Virus record (IMG/VR): IMGVR_UViG_3300022752_000407
Coordinates: 1-23,329 of that record
Length of the DNA: 23,329 bases
Direction: 5' to 3' (one strand)
DNA from: a virus
In this document: positions 1 to 6,802 of the stretch, piece by piece
How positions within the stretch are numbered: position 1 is the stretch's first letter
How the letters are laid out: each line of letters opens with the position of its first letter
Notes under the pieces: model-generated
The model's database searches: none
Seen by the model: the letters and a program-made list of their open reading frames with translations, nothing else
Told to the model about the DNA's origin: nothing
Made by a program: the position numbers and the translations under genes

Positions 1-179
1 GTATTATACTTCCAGCAACTTCTGGAATTATTTCATTAGCATTAACTGCAAATCAAACAACAACATTGACTCCAGGAAGATATGTTTATGATGTAAAAGT
101 AACTTATGACAATAGTGGGGAAAATGTGTTTAAAGTTGTAGAGGGATCTGCATTAGTTAGATCTGGAGTGTCAATATAA
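1..179 (+). CDS. Partial BppU-like virion protein, copy 1 (C-terminal end)
   Basis: Only the last 58 codons lie in the window; the first full codon begins at base 3 and the TAA stop is at 177-179. The sequence is beta-rich and almost the same as the end of the next gene, with only a few residue changes (for example F for V in the ENVFKVV stretch). It is therefore the truncated first member of a tandem gene pair. The stop overlaps the next ATG by one base (TAATG), which points to translational coupling. By family resemblance it is a small Ig-like virion protein of the kind found among baseplate and fibre genes in marine T4-like phages. Function is inferred from similarity and context only. Confidence 0.7.
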   Translation, partial: IILPATSGIISLALTANQTTTLTPGRYVYDVKVTYDNSGENVFKVVEGSALVRSGVSI

Positions 180-271
180 TGCCAAATATATCAGATAGTA
201 TTGGATCCGAAAATGTAATTAAAGTTTTATCACAAACTACATCGGTTTCTGGAAAGTTAATTTATATAACT
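1..271 (+). repeat. Tandem direct repeat, copy 1
   Basis: Bases 1-271 match 435-705 at a constant offset of 434 bases with about 10 mismatches by eye. The repeat covers the end of one gene, the TAATG junction and the first 31 codons of the next gene. The 5' limit is unknown because it runs off the window edge. Confidence 0.9.
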
Positions 272-613
272 AAATATTTATCTAACATAGTAATTGAACA
301 AGGATTTTCATTTAAAACTTTCTTTCATTTAATTAATCCAAAAACAGATTCTGAACTTGATTTGACAGGTAGTTCAGTAGAATCAAAGATTAGAAAAAAA
401 TACGGAAATTCGACATATGTATCATTTGCATCTAGTATTATACTTCCAGCAACTTCTGGAATTATTTCATTAGCATTAACTGCAAATCAAACAACAACAT
501 TGACTCCAGGAAGATATGTTTATGATGTAAAAGTAACTTATGACAATAGTGGGGAAAATGTAGTTAAAGTTGTAGAGGGATCGGCATTAGTTAGATCCGG
601 AGTGACAATATAA
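179..613 (+). CDS. Small BppU-like Ig-fold virion protein, copy 2
   Basis: This 144-residue protein has two parts. Residues 1-31 form a module (starting MPNISDSIGS, ending GKLIYIT) that also begins the next gene. Residues about 40-144 form a compact beta domain with the landmarks INPKTDSELDLTG, ESKIRKKYG, LTPGRYVYDV and VVEGSALV. That pattern (a described term followed by DLTG, then a GRYVYDV strand) resembles the Ig-like N-terminal domain of phage upper-baseplate BppU proteins and small structural proteins of cyanophages. The gene starts on the upstream stop codon and its own TAA overlaps the next ATG, so the three genes are probably co-translated. A virion surface or baseplate/fibre attachment role is inferred from context. 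No enzymatic motif is visible. Confidence 0.65.
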   Translation: MPNISDSIGSENVIKVLSQTTSVSGKLIYITKYLSNIVIEQGFSFKTFFHLINPKTDSELDLTGSSVESKIRKKYGNSTYVSFASSIILPATSGIISLALTANQTTTLTPGRYVYDVKVTYDNSGENVVKVVEGSALVRSGVTI

Positions 614-705
614 TGCCAAATATATCAGATAGTATTGGATCCAGAAATGTAATTAAAGTTTTATCACAAACTACATCTGTTTCTGGAAAATTAATTTATC
701 TAACT
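435..705 (+). repeat. Tandem direct repeat, copy 2
   Basis: This is the second copy of the repeat at 1-271. It includes the 3' part of the gene at 179-613 and the 5' module of the gene at 613-1629. Similarity stops abruptly at about codon 31 of the downstream gene, so the duplication joined the same N-terminal module to an unrelated C-terminal body. Confidence 0.9.
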
Positions 706-1629
706 GATTTAAATAAACAATTACAAGATAAAGATGGAATGATTCTTGTTTGGGATCTTGGATCCCAAACTTTTATTATGACTAGTGTAATTGATACATA
801 TACACAATCAACAATACCATCAAATGGAGCATTAGTTGTTAATGGTGGTGTTGGTATTGGAAGAAATTTAAATGTTGGAGAGTCTTTAGTAGTATCTGGA
901 ATTTCTACATTTAATTCAAATATAGATATTAATTCTTCTGTTGATATTTCAAATAATCTTACAGTTGGAACTCTTGGAGTATTAGGTTTATCCACAACAA
1001 AAAATCTTAAGGTTACTGGTGTTGCTACGATTGGAAATATAAAAATTGATACTAATACGGTTTCTACCACAACTGGAAATCTTATTTTAGACTCAAATGC
1101 AGGAACAACTCAAATTAATGATGCACTTTATATTAATGATGCAACACAATCAACAACTAAAGATACTGGATCCATTATTACTGAAGGTGGTGTTGGAATT
1201 GAAGGTAATCTTAATGTTGGTGGAAATGTAGATATTAATTTAGATTTAAATGTTGATGGTGGAGATATAACCACAAATCTAACAGAATTTAATCTACTAA
1301 ATGCAAATGCAACAACAGTTAATGCTTTTGGTGCTGGTACTAATATTGTAATTGGTGCTACATCTGGTATTTCAACCATTCGTAATGCGAATATAAGTGT
1401 TCCAAATGCGACCACATTAAATCTTGGCGCAACATCTTCTGAAACAAGTGTTAATTTTCAAAGCACTCCAAACACTTCTTTTGTTTCTATTGCCGCAACT
1501 ACAAAAGCAACAAATAAAACGACTGGTGCATTAAGAGTTGCCGGTGGTGTTGGAATTGTAAGTGATGTTTATATTGGCGGAAACCTTCAAGTTGATGGTT
1601 CTATTATTTTGGACGGAGGAACTTTTTAG
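613..1629 (+). CDS. Fibre-like virion protein with GGVGI repeats
   Basis: The product has 338 residues, is rich in Gly, Asn, Thr and Val, and lacks Cys. Residues 1-31 repeat the N-terminal module of the preceding gene. The body holds three imperfect copies of a motif of about 29 residues, near 66-94, 180-208 and 298-326. Each has the core GALxVxGGVGI followed by a GNLNVGG-like strand; copy 3 is the most diverged. This motif is common in tail-fibre and virion structural proteins of T4-like cyanophages and probably forms trimeric beta structure. The protein ends soon after the third repeat (ILDGGTF) with no recognisable receptor-binding or self-cleaving chaperone domain. A fibre or whisker-like virion role is inferred. 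It overlaps the upstream stop by one base. Confidence 0.6.
   Translation: MPNISDSIGSRNVIKVLSQTTSVSGKLIYLTDLNKQLQDKDGMILVWDLGSQTFIMTSVIDTYTQSTIPSNGALVVNGGVGIGRNLNVGESLVVSGISTFNSNIDINSSVDISNNLTVGTLGVLGLSTTKNLKVTGVATIGNIKIDTNTVSTTTGNLILDSNAGTTQINDALYINDATQSTTKDTGSIITEGGVGIEGNLNVGGNVDINLDLNVDGGDITTNLTEFNLLNANATTVNAFGAGTNIVIGATSGISTIRNANISVPNATTLNLGATSSETSVNFQSTPNTSFVSIAATTKATNKTTGALRVAGGVGIVSDVYIGGNLQVDGSIILDGGTF
808..1590 (+). repeat. Three protein-level GGVGI repeats in the fibre-like gene
   Basis: Approximate units are 808-894, 1150-1236 and 1504-1590. They share the encoded pattern GxxxxxGGVGIxxxxxVGG with a spacing of about 114-118 codons. Nucleotide identity between units is low, so these are old repeats and not a recent duplication. 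Confidence 0.6.
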
Positions 1630-1631
1630 AT

Positions 1632-1827
1632 ATGGATAGACAAGTTGATGACAATATATTAATTAGTATATATTCAAAAAATTTAAGTATTGAAAAATCA
1701 AAATATTTTATTAGAAGCAAAATTTCAATCACCGACAAAAGATTTTGAAGAACAAAAAAATGTTTCATTAACATAAAATTTAAATCTTCAAAATAAATAT
1801 GACGAATTTAAAAATTGTAAAAAATAG
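1632..1827 (+). pseudogene. Broken small coiled-coil gene (frameshift plus in-frame stop)
   Basis: The 210-base gap before gp13 contains gene-like remains. From ATG at 1632, frame 0 encodes MDRQVDDNILISIYSKN and then runs to a stop at 1746-1748. From about 1696, the +1 frame encodes VLKNQNILLEAKF, a Gln/Glu/Lys-rich, coiled-coil-like stretch. It is interrupted by TAA at 1774-1776 and continues in the same frame as NLNLQNKYDEFKNCKK to TAG at 1825-1827. Joined together these resemble the small coiled-coil proteins (an N-terminal MDxQVD start, then LxNQNxxLEAK) found beside structural genes in cyanophages; that comparison is from memory. One +1 shift near the TTTAAG at 1682-1687 and one nonsense codon would explain it. 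A sequencing error is possible for the shift, but less easily for both lesions. Confidence 0.45.
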
Positions 1828-1839
1828 AAAAATAGAACC

Positions 1840-2685
1840 ATGACAAAACCATCAACTCGACAAGGACTTATAGATTACTGCCTAAGGCGTCTAGGTGCCC
1901 CTGTATTAGAGATTAACATTGGTGATGAACAAGTAGATGACTTAGTCGATGATGCCCTTCAGTACTTCAATGAGCGCCACTTTGATGGTGTCGAAAGAAT
2001 GTATTTAAAGTATAAAATAAGTCAGGATGATATTAATAGGGGAAGTGCAAAAAATACTAATGGTGTTGGAATTGTCACAACAACAGGAACTTCTAATATA
2101 ACAGGATATGGAACTACTACAACATTTAATTTTTACGAAACTTCAAATTATATTCAAGTTCCAGATTCAGTTATTGGGATAGAAAAAATATTTAGATTTG
2201 ATACTAGTTCAATTTCTAAAGGAATGTTCAGTATTAAATATCAGTTATTTTTAAATGATTTATATTATTTTAATTCAGTTGAACTTTTACAATATTCAAT
2301 GGTTAAGAGTTATTTGGAAGATATTGATTTTTTACTCACAACAGATAAACAAATCAGATTTAATAAAAGACAAGATAGATTATATTTGGATATTGATTGG
2401 GGTTCACAATCTGTTGGAAATTTTATAGTTTTAGACTGTTATAGGGCACTAGATCCAGGATCATTTTCACAGGTTTATAATGACAGTTTTGTTAAAAGAT
2501 ATTTAACGGCACTTATCAAAAGACAATGGGGTCAAAATTTGATCAAATTTAGAGGAGTTAAACTTCCAGGAGGAATTGAATTAAATGGTAGAGAACTCTA
2601 TGAAGATGCTCAAAGAGAACTTGATGAAATTCAAAAAAGAATGGCAATGGACTACGAACTTCCCCCATACGATTTTATTGGATAA
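1840..2685 (+). CDS. 13: Neck protein gp13
   Basis: This 281-residue protein is recognised as T4-type gp13, one of the two neck proteins that close the filled head and form the joining site for the tail. T4 gp13 is 309 residues, so this one is slightly short. The N-terminus (STRQGLIDYCLRRLGAP, then the acidic run DEQVDDLVDDALQYFNERH) is typical of the marine T4-like version. A short Gly/Thr-rich insert lies near residues 70-100. Its stop shares one base with the gp14 start (TAATG), and the order gp13-gp14-gp15 follows T4. No strong Shine-Dalgarno sequence is visible before ATG 1840. An AATAAATA box at 1792-1799 could be a weak late promoter. Confidence 0.88.
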   Translation: MTKPSTRQGLIDYCLRRLGAPVLEINIGDEQVDDLVDDALQYFNERHFDGVERMYLKYKISQDDINRGSAKNTNGVGIVTTTGTSNITGYGTTTTFNFYETSNYIQVPDSVIGIEKIFRFDTSSISKGMFSIKYQLFLNDLYYFNSVELLQYSMVKSYLEDIDFLLTTDKQIRFNKRQDRLYLDIDWGSQSVGNFIVLDCYRALDPGSFSQVYNDSFVKRYLTALIKRQWGQNLIKFRGVKLPGGIELNGRELYEDAQRELDEIQKRMAMDYELPPYDFIG

Positions 2686-4139
2686 TGGCACTCAATTCTT
2701 TCTTTTTACATGGAACTTCATCTGAACAAAGATTAGTTCAAGATCTTATAAATGAACAATTAAGAATGTATGGTGTCGAAGTTGTTTATATCCCAAGAAA
2801 GTTTGTAAATAAAAAAACAATCATTGAAGAAGTTACTTCCTCAAGATTTGATGATAACTTTGAAATTGAGGCATATGTAAATAATTATGATGGATATAGT
2901 GGTCAGGGAGATATTCTCACAAAATTTGGAGTAAGTCTAAAGGACGAATTATTAATCACAATTTCAAAAGAAAGATTTGAAGATTTTATTTCACCATTTT
3001 TAAGTGTATTAGATGATGGAACAGAAGAAAGTGATATTATACTTTCAACTAGACCAAGAGAAGGAGATTTAATATATTTCCCACTGGGAGAAAGACTTTT
3101 TGAGATTAAATTTGTAGAGCACGAAAATCCATTTTATCAGTTGGGGAGAAATTATATTTATGAATTAAAGTGTGAATTATTTGAATACGAGGATGAAATT
3201 ATTTCTACATCTATTGAAGAAATTGATACTCAAGTCAAAGAAGAAGGGTATATTACAACACTTAATTTAATTGGTACTGGTGTAACAGCAACAGCATCAG
3301 CATCAATTTCAGGTTCAGTAATTTCTGGTTATGTAAAAGAAATTTTTATAAACAATGATGGTAGTAATTATACATCAACTCCTGTTGTTACCATAAGCAG
3401 TTCTCCAACAAATCTAATTGGTGATAGAGCAACAGCAGTGGCAATCACAACAGTTAGGGGAGGTATTCATTCTGTTGAAAGAATTTATTTGACAAATGCC
3501 GGTGCGGGATATGTAACTCCTCCAAGCATAACAATTTCTGGTGGGGGTGGAGTTGGTGCTGCTGCAACTTGTTCGATTGAAACCACATATAAAGGTGTGG
3601 TTAAATTTACAATTTCAGATGGTGGAGTCGGATACGGAACAGCACCGATTGTTACGGTCTCTGCGCCAGGAGAACTTGCAATCAATGGAGTCGGTCAAAC
3701 TGCTGTTGGTATTGCATTAATTGGGTATGATGGATTGAATGTAAGTCCCTCAGTAAAGTCAATTTATGTATCCAATCCAGGATTTGGATATACCACAACT
3801 CCAACTGTTACGATTTCCAGTCCAGAAACAATCACCGGATTTGGAACATATTTATTTAATGAAATTGTAATTGGATCCAGATCAAAAACAAGAGCCAGAG
3901 TTAAGAATTGGGACAAGGATAATTCTATTCTTAAGATCTCGAATGTTGGGATTGGTGTCACACAACTTGGATTTTTTCCAGGAGAAACAATTACGGGAAC
4001 AGAATCTGGAGCACTATATACGGTCGAAACTTTTGATAAAATGGATACATATAATAAATATAATCAAAATGATGAGATTGAAGAGGAATCCGATCTCATT
4101 TTAGATTTTTCAGAATCAAATCCATTTGGAAATTACTGA
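2685..4139 (+). CDS. 14: Neck protein gp14 with inserted repeat array
   Basis: Residues 1-185 (MALNSFFLHG start, LINEQLRMYG, PREGDLIYFPLGERLFEIKFVEHENPFYQLG) and the acidic C-terminus (DEIEEESDLILDFSESNPFG) match T4 gp14, a neck protein needed for head completion and tail attachment. T4 gp14 is about 256 residues and this one is 484. The extra length lies between: residues about 217-381 hold four copies of a beta motif (YTSTPVVTI, YVTPPSITI, YGTAPIVTV, YTTTPTVTI). Residues about 382-448 then form a second beta module with the landmark FFPGETITGTESGA. Such modules recur in virion proteins of cyanophages and probably decorate the neck. The gene overlaps gp13 and gp15 by one base at each end. 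Confidence 0.85.
   Translation: MALNSFFLHGTSSEQRLVQDLINEQLRMYGVEVVYIPRKFVNKKTIIEEVTSSRFDDNFEIEAYVNNYDGYSGQGDILTKFGVSLKDELLITISKERFEDFISPFLSVLDDGTEESDIILSTRPREGDLIYFPLGERLFEIKFVEHENPFYQLGRNYIYELKCELFEYEDEIISTSIEEIDTQVKEEGYITTLNLIGTGVTATASASISGSVISGYVKEIFINNDGSNYTSTPVVTISSSPTNLIGDRATAVAITTVRGGIHSVERIYLTNAGAGYVTPPSITISGGGGVGAAATCSIETTYKGVVKFTISDGGVGYGTAPIVTVSAPGELAINGVGQTAVGIALIGYDGLNVSPSVKSIYVSNPGFGYTTTPTVTISSPETITGFGTYLFNEIVIGSRSKTRARVKNWDKDNSILKISNVGIGVTQLGFFPGETITGTESGALYTVETFDKMDTYNKYNQNDEIEEESDLILDFSESNPFGNY
3333..3827 (+). repeat. Four-unit beta repeat inside gp14
   Basis: The encoded units at gp14 residues about 217-241, 264-290, 306-331 and 357-381 each read roughly V-x-x-I-x-(L/V/I)-x-N-x-G-x-G-Y-x-(S/T)-x-P-x-V-T-I. 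Their spacing is 42-51 residues. The copies are well diverged in DNA sequence. Confidence 0.75.
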
Positions 4140-4939
4140 TGTTAGGAAATTACTATTATCACGAGATCATAAGAAAGACTATTATTTCTTTTGGAACTTT
4201 ATTTAATCAAATTCATATTCGCCATTCTGAGAAAAATCAAAATAATAATAATGAAATTAGAGTTCCAATTTCATATGGTCCAAAACAAAAGTTTTTAGCA
4301 AGAATTCAACAACAACCAGAATTAAATAAGGCAACTCAAATTTCATTACCGAGAATGTCATTTGAGATGAACTCTATTACATATGATCCAACTCGAAAAT
4401 CAAGCATAGTTCAAACTTTTAAGACTTGTGATAATGGGAATAATATTAAGAAAGTTTTTATGCCTGTTCCATATAATATTGGATTTCAACTTAATATTTT
4501 ATGTAAATTAAATGATGATGCACTACAAATTATAGAACAAATTTTACCTTATTTCCAACCAGCATTTAATGTCACGGTTGATTTAGTTGAATCTATTGGA
4601 GAAAAAAGAGATATTCCAATGATTTTAGAAAATATTTCATTTCAGGATGATTATGAGGGAGATTTCTCAACAAGAAGAGCACTAATTTATACTCTCACTT
4701 TCACAGCAAAAACATACCTATTTGGTCCTGTTGCAGACAGCACCGATGGTCTTATCAGAAAAGTTCAGGTCGATTATTATACAGGAACCGATACATCAAT
4801 TGCAAAACGAGAAATGAGATATACATTAACTCCAGATCCATATGATACAGATCCTGATGATAATTTTGGATTTAATGAAACATTTGAAATTTTTTCTGAT
4901 AGTAAAACTTATAGTCCGACTCAACAAAAAGATATTTAA
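4139..4939 (+). CDS. 15: Tail completion / proximal sheath stabiliser gp15
   Basis: This 266-residue protein has almost the length of T4 gp15 (272). gp15 forms the hexameric ring that caps the tail and joins it to the neck. Matching landmarks are the start (YYYHEIIRKTIISFGTLF), RVPISYGPKQKFLARI near 41-57, the strongly conserved QIIEQILPYFQPAFN near 130-144, and the SxRRAxxYTLTF strand near 180-190. The C-terminal DPYDTDPDDNFGFNETF stretch also follows the family. Its start overlaps the gp14 stop (TGATG), which suggests translational coupling. Confidence 0.9.
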   Translation: MLGNYYYHEIIRKTIISFGTLFNQIHIRHSEKNQNNNNEIRVPISYGPKQKFLARIQQQPELNKATQISLPRMSFEMNSITYDPTRKSSIVQTFKTCDNGNNIKKVFMPVPYNIGFQLNILCKLNDDALQIIEQILPYFQPAFNVTVDLVESIGEKRDIPMILENISFQDDYEGDFSTRRALIYTLTFTAKTYLFGPVADSTDGLIRKVQVDYYTGTDTSIAKREMRYTLTPDPYDTDPDDNFGFNETFEIFSDSKTYSPTQQKDI

Positions 4940-4945
4940 TATAAG

Positions 4946-5368
4946 ATGAAAACTAATTATGAAGATTTAGATAGTGCATTAAATATCGAAAGTAGTATTG
5001 TAGAGGTTGAAAAAGATGTTACATCAATTGATATTGTTCCTTCTCAACCTGATGATATAAAAAAAGATTATGAATATACGAGAGCAAATTTATATTCACT
5101 AATCGAAAAGGGTCAAGAGGCAATTAATGGAATTATGGATCTTGCGAGTGAAGGAGGTAGTCCAAGAGCCTATGAGGTTGCCGGACAATTGATTAAAAGT
5201 GTTGCAGACACAACTGATAAACTGATTGATTTGCAGAAAAAAATTAAAGATGTTCAGGAAAATAATACTAAGATTTCCAATAATGTTACTAATAATGCCG
5301 TGTTTGTTGGTTCAACCTCTGAATTATCAAAAATACTCAAACAAGGTTTTCTAAATAATAAAGAATAA
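4946..5368 (+). CDS. 16: Small terminase subunit gp16
   Basis: The 140-residue acidic, helical protein sits between gp15 and the large terminase, as in T4 (gp16, 164 residues). The central segment, residues about 50-105 (YTRANLYSLIEKGQEAINGI, then SPRAYEVAGQLIKSVADTTDKLIDLQKK), is predicted coiled coil and matches the core of the gp16 ring subunit. This subunit recognises DNA and stimulates the gp17 packaging ATPase. Six bases separate it from gp15. Unlike in T4, it is not next to gp17: a 472-residue gene intervenes. Confidence 0.85.
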   Translation: MKTNYEDLDSALNIESSIVEVEKDVTSIDIVPSQPDDIKKDYEYTRANLYSLIEKGQEAINGIMDLASEGGSPRAYEVAGQLIKSVADTTDKLIDLQKKIKDVQENNTKISNNVTNNAVFVGSTSELSKILKQGFLNNKE

Positions 5369-5382
5369 AACATATTTTATAA

Positions 5383-6801
5383 ATGGGTTCTCTTCATAGA
5401 TGGTTTAAGGGATCAAAATCAGTTGATGAAATACCTGGTTGGGTTGAAGTTATTTCTGGAGAACCTTGTGCTCGTGAAGAAGATGATAAAGATGAAACTC
5501 CAAAATGTGTTTCTTCCGATAAAAGAGCAAGTATGTCTAAATCAGAAAGAATATCTGCACAGAGAAGAAAAAGTGCTGCCGATCCAAATCAATCAGAAAA
5601 ATCTGATGCATCAAAACCAACTTATGTTTCAACGGATAAACCAAAAATGAACGAAGAATCGGATATTAAAGGTAAGGGTAGTGGAAAAAAAGATGCCTGT
5701 TACACAAAAGTAAAGTCAAGATATGATGTTTGGCCTTCTGCCTATGCATCTGGGGCACTTGTAAAATGTCGTAAGGTTGGTGCTGCTAATTGGGGAACAA
5801 AAAGTGAAGCAGTAAATCCTGCTCAACAAGCAGCGATTGCAATTTCTATGAAAAAGAAAGGAATTAAACCAAAAGAAATGAAAGAAGAAACTGGAATGAT
5901 TAGGTACTGTGCTAAATGTGAAAAAAATGAAACCAGAGATGAATGTAAATATGGACCCAAATATTGGGATATGTTTTCAACACCTTCCAGTCTTTCTCAA
6001 AATCAAATGAAGTTTAGTATTGCTCAAGTTCATCCTGCTAATGAGTCCAAAGAATACAAACAAATAAAAGAGAATCACAAAGAGATTCAAAGTGGTAAGG
6101 AAAAGGACGATGAAGGATATATGGCAAGAAGCGAATTTGACACGATTATGAAGGCAGTTTCTTTATTGAGAAAAAATATAAAAAAAGGAAATCAACAACT
6201 TCCTGCCTGGGTTCAATCAAAAATAACAAAGGCAACAGATTATATCGATACTGCCTCAGATTATCTAGATAGCGATGAAACGAATGTGGATGAGGCATGT
6301 TGGGACGGATATACTGCAAAAGGTATGAAGAAAAAGGGTAAAAAAATGGTTCCAAATTGTGTTCCTGTAAATGAGCAAGTAAGTGATACATCTACTCCTC
6401 AAGAAAAGTTTAACAGTCGAGTTAATGCCGCAAATGCACCTGGATTATCACAAAATCTTAAAGTAATAGTTCTTTCATCTGCCGCAAAACTTCATCCGGC
6501 AGCAAAAAAAACCTTCGAGTCCTTTATGATTGAGGCATCGGCTGCTTGGCAAAGAAAGGAAGGAAAAAATCCTAAAGGTGGATTGAATGCAGCAGGAGTG
6601 GTATCTTATAGGGAACAAAATCCAGGATCAAAATTACAAACAGCAGTTACTACTAAACCGTCAAAATTAAAACCAGGTTCAAAGGATGCAAAAAGAAGAA
6701 AGTCTTTCTGTGCTCGTATGAGTGGAATGCCTGGTCCAATGAAAGATAAAAAGGAACGCCCAACTAGAAAGGCACTTTCATTGAAAAGGTGGAATTGTTA
6801 G
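5383..6801 (+). CDS. Mosaic Cys/Lys-rich phage protein between terminase subunits
   Basis: The 472-residue, very Lys-rich product is built of modules known from T4-like cyanophages, but its function is unknown. Residues 1-60 carry W20-V with C29 and C42. Residues 101-140 (KKDACYTKVKSRYDVWPSAY, ALVKCRKVG) resemble the phage family I remember as DUF5872. A C176/C179/C188 cluster follows. Residues 245-300 form a helical module with LPAWVQSKITKATDYIDTA. Residues 304-327 hold a CWDGYTAKGMKKKG...PNC motif. Residues 375-472 (KKTFESFMIEASAAWQRK, then KRRKSFCARMSGM and a final RKALSLKRWNC) resemble a DUF6321-type domain, again from memory. The paired Cys residues and basic charge suggest nucleic-acid binding or a virion-internal role, which is inference. 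KTFESFMIEA at 376-385 resembles a capsid-targeting peptide; see findings. Confidence 0.75.
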   Translation: MGSLHRWFKGSKSVDEIPGWVEVISGEPCAREEDDKDETPKCVSSDKRASMSKSERISAQRRKSAADPNQSEKSDASKPTYVSTDKPKMNEESDIKGKGSGKKDACYTKVKSRYDVWPSAYASGALVKCRKVGAANWGTKSEAVNPAQQAAIAISMKKKGIKPKEMKEETGMIRYCAKCEKNETRDECKYGPKYWDMFSTPSSLSQNQMKFSIAQVHPANESKEYKQIKENHKEIQSGKEKDDEGYMARSEFDTIMKAVSLLRKNIKKGNQQLPAWVQSKITKATDYIDTASDYLDSDETNVDEACWDGYTAKGMKKKGKKMVPNCVPVNEQVSDTSTPQEKFNSRVNAANAPGLSQNLKVIVLSSAAKLHPAAKKTFESFMIEASAAWQRKEGKNPKGGLNAAGVVSYREQNPGSKLQTAVTTKPSKLKPGSKDAKRRKSFCARMSGMPGPMKDKKERPTRKALSLKRWNC

Positions 6802-6802
6802 T

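Noticed and set aside
696-1070. Minus-strand frame of 124 codons opposite the fibre-like gene
   Set aside because: It is a shadow of the low-complexity Gly/Asn/Thr repeats; it has no family resemblance, and all supported genes are on the + strand.
808-1590. Possible CRISPR or DNA repeat array
   Set aside because: The repeats are at protein level, far apart, diverged in DNA and in frame with a structural gene.
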